DNA from: Clostridiales bacterium
Lineage (GTDB): Bacteria; Bacillota; Clostridia; Oscillospirales; Acutalibacteraceae
DNA length: 64,000 nucleotides
Assembly: GCA_024690965.1 (NCBI GenBank)
Contig: JAILOG010000011.1
Coordinates: forward strand, 43,085-107,084
Direction: 5' to 3'
In this document: positions 8,790 through 16,847 of the stretch, piece after piece
Position numbering within the stretch: the stretch's first letter is position 1
Layout: every line of letters begins with the position of its first letter
Program-made: the position numbers and the translations under genes
The notes under the pieces: model-generated
Databases searched by the model: none
Told to the model about the DNA's origin: nothing
What the model saw: the letters and a program-made list of their open reading frames with translations, nothing else

Positions 8790-10796
8790 ATGAGAATAAA
8801 TAAAAGGATACTATCGATGATATTAAGCCTTACGCTTATATTGGCATCGGTCACGTTTGCGGCTTCCGCGGATGCTCTTAATAAAAACGATTGCCGCAAC
8901 TGCAATTCTAACGGAACAGGCAGGTCAATTATAGGATACAGAGCCGAAAGTATGGCTCAAGGCGCACAAAGGTATGCGTCAAGAGGAGAAGATTTGCCTT
9001 CTTATTACGACGCGCGCACAACAAACTGTATTACACCCGTAAGAGACCAGTTTTCTTATAACTGTTGCTGGGCTTTCAGTATTATATCCGCGTCTGAGTC
9101 CAGCCTTATAAAGAAAAACGGCTATAATCTCAATAATATGGATCTTTCCGAGCTCCATCTTGTTTACCATTCGTTCGGTCCTGCGGCGGACGCTATGAAT
9201 ATGCTTGAAGGGGACAACACTTACCCTGTTGGAAACACTAACCTTAACGTTGGCGGACTTATGTATATGTCAACTATAACTTTGGCGCGCTGGAACGGCG
9301 TCGTAAACGAGTCTGACGCCAAAGAATATACGTTTCAAAGCGTTTCCGACGGCACACTTGATTTGAATGATCCCTCAAATGCTTACAAAAACAATGTTGC
9401 CGTATTAAACGAGGCGCGTTGGATATCTATGAAGGATACAAACTACATAAAGAAAAACATAATGACAAACGGCAGCGGTGTAATTGCTTATTACACAAAT
9501 GATTCTTATATGAACACCGCTACGTCGGCTTATTATTATGACGGTAACAGAGAAGCCAACCACGAGGTTTGTGTTGTGGGTTGGGACGACAATTATTCAA
9601 GAGAAAACTTCCTTGAAAACCATCGTCCCGCGCACAACGGAGCATGGCTTGTAAAGGGAAGCTACGGCACCGACTACGGCAACAACGGATATTATTGGCT
9701 TTCGTATGAGGACGTTGCGCTTAACAAAGAGGATGTATGCTTCCTTGATTATATTGATAAAGATACATATACACATAACTATCAGTATGACGGAACCTCA
9801 AACTTTACGGGATATGCAGACTCAACACCAACGGGAAAAGATGATAATACTTATCTCGGCGGCGGTAATATTGCAAACGTATATACCGCACAGGGTAACG
9901 AGATTTTAAAGGCGGTTTCGTTCTTTACCTGTGAGGCATATGTTAATTACGAAGTTAAAATCTATACCGGATTGCCGCAAAACGCAACATCGCCCACTTC
10001 AGGCACATTAAAGCAAAGCTTTTCGGGAAAAACAGACTATTGCGGATATCACACGGTTACGTTGCCAAAAAACGTAGAGCTTAAAGAGGGCGAAAAATTC
10101 GCGGTTGTAATAAAGCTTACAAAGGGCAGCGACAAATATATAACCCTTATGTGCGACTATACCGACAAATGGGCTTGGATAGGCTTTAATAACACCACGC
10201 ACGCGGGAGAGAGTTATTTCAGCGAAAACGGTACTAATTGGAAAGATGTCGGATTAAGCGACGGCGTTAACTTCAGAATAAAGGCTTTAACCGTTGACAA
10301 CGATAATCCTGTTCAAACAACAGATTCAGAACCCGATACTTCAACAGACACACATACAGATACCGCCACGGACACACACACCGACACTGCGGCAGACACC
10401 GCCACGGATACACATACAGACACGGCGTCCGATACAGCGGTAGATACCGAATCCGAAGATGACGACATCATTATAATAATTTTAGATGATGAATCTGACA
10501 GCGATACTTTAACTGACACGGAAAAAGTATCCGATACCGACACCGAGACGGTTCCCGAGAGATTCCTTTTAGGTGACGTAAACTGTGATAACGTTGTAAA
10601 TATGGAAGACGTTACCTCTTTGCAAAAGATTATCGCGTTGCTCGCGAAACACTCGGATTTCGGAGAGCTTTCACGTGTTAAATCAGATACAAGATTTGAT
10701 GATATAATAAATATGGAAGACGTTGTACTCATACAGAAATATATTGCAAAGCTTATTCCCGATTTTGAGGGAAGACTGATGATTCAGAATAAATGA
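8790..10796 (+). CDS. Secreted papain-family (C1) cysteine protease with lectin-like domain and C-terminal dockerin
   Basis: The protein has 668 residues. A signal peptide (about residues 1-30, ending near FAASADA) is followed by a C1 peptidase domain. Gln87 and Cys93 are seen in the QFSYNCCWAFS segment, and His258 in NHEVCVVGWDD. The Asn usually found in a KNSWG motif is replaced by Gly290 (WLVKGSYGTDYG). Then comes a beta-rich, lectin-like region (about 330-505), a Thr/Asp-rich linker (509-580) and a two-repeat type I dockerin (592-668), with both calcium-loop/helix repeats (GDVNCDNVVNMEDV and a degenerate second loop). The ATG at 8790 is chosen because GGAGGAG precedes it; an upstream ATG at 8766 has no such site. 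It should be exported and anchored to a cohesin partner that is not in this window. Confidence 0.9.
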   Translation: MRINKRILSMILSLTLILASVTFAASADALNKNDCRNCNSNGTGRSIIGYRAESMAQGAQRYASRGEDLPSYYDARTTNCITPVRDQFSYNCCWAFSIISASESSLIKKNGYNLNNMDLSELHLVYHSFGPAADAMNMLEGDNTYPVGNTNLNVGGLMYMSTITLARWNGVVNESDAKEYTFQSVSDGTLDLNDPSNAYKNNVAVLNEARWISMKDTNYIKKNIMTNGSGVIAYYTNDSYMNTATSAYYYDGNREANHEVCVVGWDDNYSRENFLENHRPAHNGAWLVKGSYGTDYGNNGYYWLSYEDVALNKEDVCFLDYIDKDTYTHNYQYDGTSNFTGYADSTPTGKDDNTYLGGGNIANVYTAQGNEILKAVSFFTCEAYVNYEVKIYTGLPQNATSPTSGTLKQSFSGKTDYCGYHTVTLPKNVELKEGEKFAVVIKLTKGSDKYITLMCDYTDKWAWIGFNNTTHAGESYFSENGTNWKDVGLSDGVNFRIKALTVDNDNPVQTTDSEPDTSTDTHTDTATDTHTDTAADTATDTHTDTASDTAVDTESEDDDIIIIILDDESDSDTLTDTEKVSDTDTETVPERFLLGDVNCDNVVNMEDVTSLQKIIALLAKHSDFGELSRVKSDTRFDDIINMEDVVLIQKYIAKLIPDFEGRLMIQNK

Positions 10797-10806
10797 ATGA
10801 ATAATT

Positions 10807-10828
10807 AAGGGCTTCGTACGAAGCCCTT
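10807..10828. terminator. Perfect palindrome terminator after the dockerin protease
   Basis: A 22-nt perfect palindrome, AAGGGCTTCG centred on TA, lies 11 bp after the protease stop codon and before the sigma factor. The downstream T-run is poor (TTATGTG), so termination efficiency is uncertain. Confidence 0.6.
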
Positions 10829-10859
10829 ATGTGAAATTTATGTGAAATTTATGTGAAAT
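10827..10859. repeat. Three perfect tandem copies of an 11-bp unit
   Basis: The unit TTATGTGAAAT is repeated three times without a mismatch (10827-10837, 10838-10848, 10849-10859). It lies between the protease terminator and the sigma-factor gene, where a promoter or activator sites would be expected. The one-turn spacing (11 bp) would put the copies on one face of the helix. Confidence 0.85.
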
Positions 10860-10919
10860 TTTAAAAATTTGTCTAAAAACCCTTAACTTAAGTGTTTATA
10901 TTACAGAAGCGAAAAGGAT

Positions 10920-11459
10920 GTGGGCTTTTTGCAAACCGATAATGAGCAAAACAGCAAAAAGCTGGAGCAGATTTACAATTTGTATGCAAAGAAATTGCTT
11001 GGCTTTGCGTATACATATTTTCATAACCAGTATGACGCCGAAGACGCCGTTGCCGCTGCTTTCGTAAAATTGGCAGACAGGCTTGATATGGTCGATGATC
11101 CCGAGAGCGCGCAGACTAGGTCTTTGCTTATGGTCATAACAAAAAACATTTGTATTAATGTTTTGCGTGAGCGCAAAAAGGTGTCATATTTAGAAGACGT
11201 TAACTATAACGACAGCATCGCGTCTGATGAAAATGTGTTTGACAATATAGAACTAAACGAGACAAAAGAACAAATAATAAAAGCCATCTGTTCGCTTAAC
11301 GATATATATAAGGATGTGCTTACGCTGATGTATGTAAACAATCTTGATATTGCGCGGATAGCAGATACGCTCGACATATCGTATCACACGGCGCAAAAGC
11401 GTATAAAGCGCGGAGAAAAATTGCTGATCGAAATTTTGAAAGAAAAGGGGGTCTTGTAA
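10920..11459 (+). CDS. ECF-type RNA polymerase sigma factor
   Basis: A 179-residue sigma-70 family protein of extracytoplasmic-function size. Region 2 covers about residues 15-85 (YNLYAKKLLGFAYTYF and DAEDAVAAAFVKLADR). Region 4 is the C-terminal helix-turn-helix (about 120-172; DIARIADTLDISYHTAQKRIKRG). Regions 1 and 3 are absent. The start is uncertain: the open frame begins with GTG at 10920, which leaves little room after the AAAAGGA motif, and TTG at 10929 is better spaced. The stop codon abuts the ATG of the next gene, a membrane protein of anti-sigma type, so the pair is probably an autoregulated signalling module. Confidence 0.92.
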   Translation: MGFLQTDNEQNSKKLEQIYNLYAKKLLGFAYTYFHNQYDAEDAVAAAFVKLADRLDMVDDPESAQTRSLLMVITKNICINVLRERKKVSYLEDVNYNDSIASDENVFDNIELNETKEQIIKAICSLNDIYKDVLTLMYVNNLDIARIADTLDISYHTAQKRIKRGEKLLIEILKEKGVL

Positions 11460-12404
11460 ATGAAAAAAAATGAAATATTAAAAACCGCGTTTTTACAGGC
11501 CTCTGAAAAAGAATGGGCAGAACAAAGTGAAGCGCCGTTTGAAATGTCGGACAGCTTTAAGGCGAAAATGAACGAAATCGTTTCAAACACCAAAGCTGTC
11601 AATAATGAACCCGCGACCCGAAAAGTCCGCCTGAATATATCCTATATGAAGAGGCTTTTGGTGGCTGCCGTTGTTATGTCGCTTTTTGCGGCAGTATCGG
11701 TTGTTACGGTATGGGGTATTGACGAGCGATACGGCTTTATAATGTCAGACACGCTTTACGGCTTGAAGCTAGAGAATAGCATAGAAAGAAGCTATGGCAG
11801 CCAGAATACAGACAGCGAAGAGAAGGCTTTAGCTTCGTCGTCCGATAGTGAGAGCGATCATGCAAATGAGGATACAGGCTCGGATACTCATGCTTATTCA
11901 GTTTCAACAGATAACGGTGTAAGTGATGTGGCTTCTGATGGTGACTGCCAAGCACAGCAAAGCGATTCTGATTTGACTGGAGACAGCACAGACTATGAAA
12001 TGAAAGAAGAATCAGATGTAGACGGCGCAAATCCGGCAACTGCGTCAGACAGAGACTCTGAATATATAGCCGCCAAATTTGCCCCGGTATTCTCCGATGA
12101 TTATATCAGAACATATATGTTCGAAAATGACGACGTATTTATGCTCACATACGAAAGTAAGAACGCCACGGTTGAATTTTCTCAAAGAATATTCAGCATT
12201 GATGAATACATTCCCGAAACGACGAATACAACAGTGTTTACAGAGGTCAAAGGCGATACAACATATACGGTTGTTGCCAAACCCGATGAAAATATTACAA
12301 TATTGTGGAGCAAACACGGATATTCATTTATGATGTCTTCTTCACAGATAAACTACAAAGATCTTATCGAAATTGCGGAAACTTTAACTGTTTTTCAGGA
12401 GTAA
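11460..12404 (+). CDS. Membrane-anchored anti-sigma-type protein with extracellular DUF4367-like domain
   Basis: A 314-residue protein. The N-terminal cytoplasmic part (about 1-62) could bind the sigma factor. One transmembrane helix covers about 65-90 (LLVAAVVMSLFAAVSVVTV). An acidic Ser/Asp-rich linker follows (about 115-200), like the linkers that precede dockerins in this window. The C-terminal domain (about 205-314) resembles DUF4367, seen by the ILWSKHGYSFMMSSS and IEIAETL pattern. No zinc-binding anti-sigma motif (HxxxCxxC) is present. It follows the sigma factor with zero spacing. Role in sigma-factor sequestration is inferred from context; the signal sensed outside the cell is unknown. 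Confidence 0.75.
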   Translation: MKKNEILKTAFLQASEKEWAEQSEAPFEMSDSFKAKMNEIVSNTKAVNNEPATRKVRLNISYMKRLLVAAVVMSLFAAVSVVTVWGIDERYGFIMSDTLYGLKLENSIERSYGSQNTDSEEKALASSSDSESDHANEDTGSDTHAYSVSTDNGVSDVASDGDCQAQQSDSDLTGDSTDYEMKEESDVDGANPATASDRDSEYIAAKFAPVFSDDYIRTYMFENDDVFMLTYESKNATVEFSQRIFSIDEYIPETTNTTVFTEVKGDTTYTVVAKPDENITILWSKHGYSFMMSSSQINYKDLIEIAETLTVFQE

Positions 12405-12439
12405 GCTATCGGTAAGATTCGGGGGAAAGAGGGTCTGCG

Positions 12440-12853
12440 ATGAAGATTGGGGGAAAACTTAATAGTGAAAAAAGAAGCATTATTTTGATAATCGTAATGC
12501 TTCTTTTCGTGCTTTCGTCAATAAATTCTTACGCTTACGCGGAGAATAACCGTGTGTCAAACACAGAGGAAATAATTTCCTCATATTCCCATAAAAACAA
12601 ATCGGGAGGGTTTGATAACTCTTACAGATATTACGGCGATGTTAACAATGATACGCAGGTAAATATGTTAGATGTAACCTTGGTACAAAAAAATATCGCA
12701 AAGCTTAAAAAGTTTGACGTGGCGGCGCGGATCGCGTCTGATGTAGACGGCAACCAGAAAACCGATATGGTAGATATAACCGTTATTCAGCGGTATATAG
12801 CAAAGCTTACAGACAAGCTTCCCGCGGGAAAGCTGTTTCACGTTATCTATTAA
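12440..12853 (+). CDS. Small secreted dockerin-only protein
   Basis: The protein has 137 residues: a signal peptide or anchor helix (about 10-35), a short polar stretch (to residue 68), and a complete two-repeat type I dockerin (about 69-130: GDVNNDTQVNMLDVTLVQKNIA and DVDGNQKTDMVDITVIQRYIA). No catalytic or binding domain is attached. It lies 35 bp after the anti-sigma-type gene on the same strand with a GGGAAAGAGGG ribosome-binding region, so it is probably in the sigma-factor operon. It might occupy cohesins as a competitor or plug, or act as the ligand read by the sensor; neither can be proven here. Confidence 0.85.
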   Translation: MKIGGKLNSEKRSIILIIVMLLFVLSSINSYAYAENNRVSNTEEIISSYSHKNKSGGFDNSYRYYGDVNNDTQVNMLDVTLVQKNIAKLKKFDVAARIASDVDGNQKTDMVDITVIQRYIAKLTDKLPAGKLFHVIY

Positions 12854-12892
12854 AAGCTTACCTCTTTTATGAGAAATATAATTACTTTGAAT

Positions 12893-12921
12893 CGCACGGA
12901 TGAAGGTTGTTCATCCGTGCG
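12893..12921 (+). terminator. 12-bp stem-loop after the dockerin-only gene
   Basis: CGCACGGATGAA and TTCATCCGTGCG pair perfectly around a 5-nt loop GGTTG. The sequence after it is TTGTGCTG rather than a T-run, so it is a weak intrinsic terminator or an mRNA 3'-end stabiliser. Confidence 0.5.
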
Positions 12922-13116
12922 TTGTGCTGTCAACGCAATACAACGAAGTGACTTATTAAATGATTATCTGAGGGGATTCAGGCGTTTTGGCGACTTATGG
13001 GGAGCAAAAAGGATTTAATCAACCGTTGGGTTTACCTAATGCCGCGCGGGTGTCTGCTTTGTTTCGGCTTTTAACGGACAAATACGCAAACTTATTTTTA
13101 TCCCGAAACAAAAAAC

Positions 13117-13145
13117 TTGAAATACACATTTGTGTGTGATAAAAT
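13117..13145 (+). promoter_or_regulatory. SigA-type promoter of yebC
   Basis: TTGAAA (13117-13122) and TAAAAT (13140-13145) are separated by 17 bp. The yebC start is 41 bp downstream, behind a GGAGGAG ribosome-binding site. Confidence 0.65.
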
Positions 13146-13185
13146 ATGTTCTGTTATTATGTGAATTAATTGGAGGAGTTTTATT

Positions 13186-13929
13186 ATGTCCGGACATTCA
13201 AAATGGAGCACGATAAAGCAAAAGAAAGCAAAAATTGACGGAGCCAGAGCCAAAATTTTCACCAAAATAGGCAGAGAGCTGGCTGTTGCGGTGAGAGAGG
13301 GCGGCAGTGCCGATCCGTCTGTTAACTCAAAACTGAGAGATTGTATAGCAAAAGCAAAGGCGAACAATGTTCCGAACGAAAATATTGAACGTATTATCAA
13401 AAAGGCAAGCGGAGAAGGCGACGCCGCAAAATATGAAGCAATAACCTACGAAGGATACGGCCCCGGCGGAATTGCCGTTATCGTTGAAACCTTGACAGAC
13501 AACCGCAACCGCACTGCGGGTGACGTAAGACACTATTTTGATAAATTCGGCGGAAATATGGGCACGACGGGCTGTGTTTCCTTTATGTTCTCCAAAAAAG
13601 GCCTTCTTGTAATGGAAAAAGACGACAAAAACGAGGACGAGGTTATGGAAGCCGCGCTGGAGGCAGGCGCGTCTGATTTTCAGGCAGATGAAGAAGTATT
13701 TGAAATCTTTACGGAACCCGAGGATTTCGGCGCGGTAAACGAGGATTTATCCGCTAAGGGATATGAGTTTATCTCTGCCGAGGTAGCTATGATTCCCGCA
13801 AATTACACCACTCTCACCGATGAAGAGCAGATAACAAAAATGCAACGTCTTCTCGATATGCTTGAAGAAAATGACGACGTTCAAAATGTATGGCATAACT
13901 GGGAAATGCCCGACAGCGACGAAGAATAA
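13186..13929 (+). CDS. yebC: YebC/PmpR-family translation or transcription regulator
   Basis: A 247-residue protein starting with the hallmark [29 protein letters not shown] N-terminus. The TACO1/YebC fold continues through [23 protein letters not shown] and the G-rich [11 protein letters not shown] segment. Members were described as DNA-binding regulators (PmpR) and, more recently, as factors that relieve ribosome stalling on proline stretches. Length and start are normal. It is a single-gene unit with its own promoter and a strong terminator. Confidence 0.97.
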   Translation: MSGHSKWSTIKQKKAKIDGARAKIFTKIGRELAVAVREGGSADPSVNSKLRDCIAKAKANNVPNENIERIIKKASGEGDAAKYEAITYEGYGPGGIAVIVETLTDNRNRTAGDVRHYFDKFGGNMGTTGCVSFMFSKKGLLVMEKDDKNEDEVMEAALEAGASDFQADEEVFEIFTEPEDFGAVNEDLSAKGYEFISAEVAMIPANYTTLTDEEQITKMQRLLDMLEENDDVQNVWHNWEMPDSDEE

Positions 13930-13951
13930 AATAGTATTTATCCGATTTTTG

Positions 13952-13985
13952 CGGCAGACGAACAAGCTCTCGTCTGCCGTATGTT
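13952..13985 (+). terminator. Rho-independent terminator of yebC
   Basis: CGGCAGACGA (13952-13961) pairs with TCGTCTGCCG (13970-13979) around an 8-nt loop, followed by a T-rich tail (TATGTTTTATCTTTTT). Confidence 0.85.
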
Positions 13986-14059
13986 TTATCTTTTTATGTG
14001 TTGTTTGACGAAATGCAAAACCGATGTGCCGGTCCTGTGAAATTTTTAGTGGAAAAGTA

Positions 14060-14088
14060 TTGATTTTTTGCAAAATTAACGGTATAAT
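14060..14088 (+). promoter_or_regulatory. SigA-type promoter of the secreted LRR protein
   Basis: TTGATT (14060-14065) and a consensus TATAAT (14083-14088) are separated by 17 bp, 67 bp before the chosen ATG. Confidence 0.7.
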
Positions 14089-14154
14089 ACTTATGTAATT
14101 AGTATATGGTAGTGTAGTTATATACAGGCGTTGTGAAAATTGAGGTGGGCATTT

Positions 14155-16497
14155 ATGAAAACGGTAAGAAATATTATTTCAGTCAGTGTTGCGTTATTGT
14201 TGCTTGCCCTGTGCGTTTTTCCTGCGGTAAGTGCAAAAAGCGTATATGCGGATGTATCTAAAGACAGCCCTGTGTATGAAAATATTGTTACAGGTGTCTC
14301 GCTTAACGCCGGTTATATTGAAATGCAAACAGAATGTAACGTTCCTGCGCAAGCTATAGTTGCGGTATTAGACGGCTCTTATGCTGTTAAAGCATTTAAG
14401 TCTGCCCGCTTGACCGGCGGCGTGGGTACAACAAGAATAAATATGGACTTTTCTTCGCTCACGGAAACGGATAGCGTTAAAATTATAATTGTAAACGCCG
14501 TTACGCTTAAACCTCTGTGCGACGTTTACAATGTGAATTCTCAAAGCAATGGCCGTCAGGCGCGTTTGCCGAAGGGCGAAGGTAACTATCCTGTAGCGTT
14601 TGTTATAAAAGATTCCTCAGGCGATCCGATAAGCGGAGCGACCGCAACGGCTGTTTGCGAGCAAACAGGCACTTCTGTGAGTTTCGGCGCACAAAGCGAT
14701 GAAAACGGCTTAATTTGCGCATCGCTTGAAAACGGCGACTATACTGTTACAGCTTCTAAGGACGGATACACTCAGTCTGTTATAAAGATGAACGTAAACT
14801 CATCATCTAAAGCATCCGTTATAACGATGAACGGCGATAACGGATATGTTGAACACAAAAGATATATACGCGAGTATCAGTGGTATAACGGCTCTTCCGC
14901 AATTTGCGAGGGCGTATGCGGTGAAAATTTGACATGGATCTATAACCAAACGACAGGCGAGCTGCAAATTATAGGCTCGGGTGAAATGTACGATTTTGAA
15001 AACACGGCTCCGTGGGCAGTTTTTGGCAACAATATCAGTCGTGTGACCATAGACCCCGCTGTTACCGGCATAGGCGCGAACGCTTTTAAAAACTGTACGG
15101 CGCTTGAGGAGTTTGAGATAACGTCAAACATAGCGGCTATCGGCTCCAATGCGTTTCTCGGGTGCGAAAACCTTAAGACCGTTATCAACAACAGCACTCT
15201 TGAAGTAGTAAAGGGAAGCACAACTAACGGTTATGTAGCTTATTATGCAACGGATGTGTTTATAACCATAGACGGTAACAACCAAGATGAAGACTGGTCG
15301 CCTGTATACAAGAGCGTAAAGCCTGTTGTCTCAAGAGGCGACTCAGAGCCGACAACGAGAACGTATGTAGGTCTTACCCCGGGCGAGAACTATGTTGTTT
15401 ATGCCGTAAACAGCTTAGACACGGATATTTTCGCACAGGATAATTTGATATATGTAAACCAGCAAAAATCAGACTCTAACGGCACAGCAAGCTTTGTTTC
15501 TGATTGCTTCGCGGACGGGGAGACGCAGATTTTCCTGATGGGTACCGCCGCTGTTGATATCTCTGAGGCGGAAGTGAGAATTCCCGTAAAAACATACAAC
15601 GGCAAATTGCAGCTTGCATCGCCCGAATTAAGCTTAAACGGCGAAACTCTTGTATTCGGCGAAGATTATTACTTTACGGGTAATTCTTTCGCAAGTGAGA
15701 GTGGCGCATATGATTTCTCGGTAGCAGGTGTCGGCAAATACGGCGGAGAAAAAAGCTGTCAGTTTACAATTATTTCTCACGACGGGCTTATGTATAAAGA
15801 CGGATGTATATTTTTGGGCTGGTATGACAGTCCCGCAGATGATGCGTCACCTTATCTGCCGAGCTTTGAGGGCGATGATATTTACGCGTATCCACACTGG
15901 GAGGATATACCCGACATAAGCGTTGACCAAAAAGACATTTATAGAGCCTACGGTGAAGATTATACAAGCTCCGCAGGATTTAACCTTCTCGGCGCGCAAA
16001 TAAGGTACAACGAAAACGATAACATAAACGGACTCAGATTTGTTTCGAGAATAAGCACTGCGCTTATAACAAAGCTTGAAGGCTTAGACGGTGACATGAG
16101 CAATAACAGCGCAACGTACGGTCATTATCTAAAATCAAATTTACCGCCCGAGGCTGTTCTTGACAAAACAAACGGCAAAAAGCTTCAAGCCGAGGCTCTG
16201 CTGTATTCGGGCGCGAATTATAAAACATTCAGCGCTGTTATTTACCAGATTCCCGAGAGCGGATGCAATACAGAGATATCTGTTCGTCCTTATATTGAAT
16301 ACACCGACGCGAACGGCGTTTCACAAACATACTATTTTACCGAAAAAACCGCGAGAAATTACAACGGCGCTTACCACACAACAATTTCACGCGTGGCAAA
16401 ATATATAGTAGAGAACGATGAAACGCGTCTTAACAACTCATTGCCCGGACTGCAGGAATATATAAGATATCTCGCGGGATTATATAACGGTGATTAA
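14155..16497 (+). CDS. Large secreted protein with carboxypeptidase-regulatory-like and BspA-type leucine-rich repeat regions
   Basis: The protein has 780 residues. The signal peptide covers about residues 1-27 (hydrophobic core SVALLLLALCVFPAVSA). A CarboxypepD-reg/prealbumin-like domain lies near 140-225 (DPISGATATAVCEQTG, DYTVTASKDGYTQS). A BspA-type LRR stretch follows near 245-345 (IGANAFKNCTALEEF, IGSNAFLGCENLKTV). After a beta-rich middle, the C-terminal 190 residues resemble a domain often seen in secreted Ruminococcus proteins (GLRFVSRIS, VRPYIEYTDANG). No dockerin, sortase motif or catalytic motif is seen. The ATG at 14155 is preferred over the upstream TTG at 14140 because TGAGGTGG sits 8 bp before it. 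Function unknown; probably surface adhesion or ligand binding. Confidence 0.8.
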   Translation: MKTVRNIISVSVALLLLALCVFPAVSAKSVYADVSKDSPVYENIVTGVSLNAGYIEMQTECNVPAQAIVAVLDGSYAVKAFKSARLTGGVGTTRINMDFSSLTETDSVKIIIVNAVTLKPLCDVYNVNSQSNGRQARLPKGEGNYPVAFVIKDSSGDPISGATATAVCEQTGTSVSFGAQSDENGLICASLENGDYTVTASKDGYTQSVIKMNVNSSSKASVITMNGDNGYVEHKRYIREYQWYNGSSAICEGVCGENLTWIYNQTTGELQIIGSGEMYDFENTAPWAVFGNNISRVTIDPAVTGIGANAFKNCTALEEFEITSNIAAIGSNAFLGCENLKTVINNSTLEVVKGSTTNGYVAYYATDVFITIDGNNQDEDWSPVYKSVKPVVSRGDSEPTTRTYVGLTPGENYVVYAVNSLDTDIFAQDNLIYVNQQKSDSNGTASFVSDCFADGETQIFLMGTAAVDISEAEVRIPVKTYNGKLQLASPELSLNGETLVFGEDYYFTGNSFASESGAYDFSVAGVGKYGGEKSCQFTIISHDGLMYKDGCIFLGWYDSPADDASPYLPSFEGDDIYAYPHWEDIPDISVDQKDIYRAYGEDYTSSAGFNLLGAQIRYNENDNINGLRFVSRISTALITKLEGLDGDMSNNSATYGHYLKSNLPPEAVLDKTNGKKLQAEALLYSGANYKTFSAVIYQIPESGCNTEISVRPYIEYTDANGVSQTYYFTEKTARNYNGAYHTTISRVAKYIVENDETRLNNSLPGLQEYIRYLAGLYNGD

Positions 16498-16518
16498 GAG
16501 GCTTTGCCCCTTGATTAT

Positions 16519-16536
16519 ATAAATTTCGAAATTTAT
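16519..16536. promoter_or_regulatory. 18-bp perfect palindrome upstream of the small peptide gene
   Basis: ATAAATTTC pairs with GAAATTTAT with no spacer, ending 4 bp before the AAAGGAGG of the 48-residue peptide gene. It could be an operator, or a stem in the 5' untranslated region that holds the ribosome-binding site at its edge. No matching repressor gene is adjacent. Confidence 0.45.
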
Positions 16537-16553
16537 TAAAGGAGGAAACCAAA

Positions 16554-16700
16554 ATGAAAGCTACTTACAACAAGCCTTTAATGGCAACAGAAGAAATCAA
16601 AAAGGTAGATGTTATCACAGCTTCCGGAATCAGTGATCAAAATCACGGCGCCGGAGAAGGCACAGGTAATATAGCAGGTCGTACCAGAGGTCGCGGCTGA
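16554..16700 (+). CDS. 48-residue peptide, Gly-rich C-terminus (precursor-like)
   Basis: The reading frame is complete with ATG at 16554 and TGA at 16698-16700, behind an ideal AAAGGAGGAAACC ribosome-binding site. The N-terminal half is MKATYNKPLMATEEIKK then VDVITASG; the C-terminal half is ISDQNHGAGEGTG then NIAGRTRGRG. There is no signal peptide, membrane helix or Cys. The pattern Lys-x-Tyr-x-Lys-Pro followed by Asp-Val-Ile-Thr-x-Ser-Gly recalls small peptides of unknown function that I have seen in clostridial genomes, and it has the leader/core look of a modified-peptide precursor. No radical SAM, cyclase or exporter gene is beside it. It is real by ribosome-binding site and codon pattern, but its function is unknown. 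Confidence 0.65.
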   Translation: MKATYNKPLMATEEIKKVDVITASGISDQNHGAGEGTGNIAGRTRGRG

Positions 16701-16731
16701 TAGCATTGCCTAAAATCAGGTTTTCGATCGT

Positions 16732-16781
16732 TGCCGCTTAGGTTGCCCTTTGTGCACAGACAACTTAGCGTAGAAGCGGCA
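16732..16781 (+). ncRNA. Structured RNA element downstream of the small peptide gene
   Basis: TGCCGCTT (16732-16739) pairs with AAGCGGCA (16774-16781), enclosing a second stem AGGTTG (16740-16745) with CAACTT (16761-16766). An alternative pairing, CGCTTAGGTTG with CAACTTAGCG, competes with the outer stem, so two folds are possible. It lies between the peptide gene and the terminator at 16848, so it would be part of the same transcript. Confidence 0.4.
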
Positions 16782-16847
16782 CGGCGTCTGCCAATGTATG
16801 GATCTTTCCGTACAAGCTAATTTTGCATTTCATTTTGCAAAATCCGG

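Larger units (their letters stand above)
12854..13185. other. Intergenic region between the sigma operon and yebC
   Basis: This 332-bp gap holds a 12-bp perfect stem-loop (12893-12904 with 12910-12921, CGCACGGATGAA and complement) lacking a T-run, and the yebC promoter at its right end. The stretch 12940-13100 has no recognisable gene or repeat and all frames are interrupted. Confidence 0.6.

Noticed and set aside
10361..10470. Possible CRISPR or minisatellite in the protease linker
   Set aside because: Repeated ACAGACAC/GATACC units encode the Thr/Asp linker in frame; there are no spacers and the codons vary.
10313..10732. 139-residue minus-strand frame rich in Ser and Val
   Set aside because: It is the antisense shadow of the Thr/Asp-rich linker and dockerin of the protease gene.
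11737..12039. 100-residue minus-strand frame inside the anti-sigma-type gene
   Set aside because: Antisense to the low-complexity Ser/Asp linker; His/Leu/Ser-rich composition is typical of a shadow frame.
11460..12404. Zinc-type anti-sigma factor (ZAS) assignment
   Set aside because: No His-x3-Cys-x2-Cys motif in the cytoplasmic N-terminus; only context and topology support an anti-sigma role.
14140..14157. TTG start five codons upstream for the LRR protein
   Set aside because: It would place the Shine-Dalgarno (GAGGTGG) inside the gene; the ATG at 14155 has proper spacing and begins a normal signal peptide.
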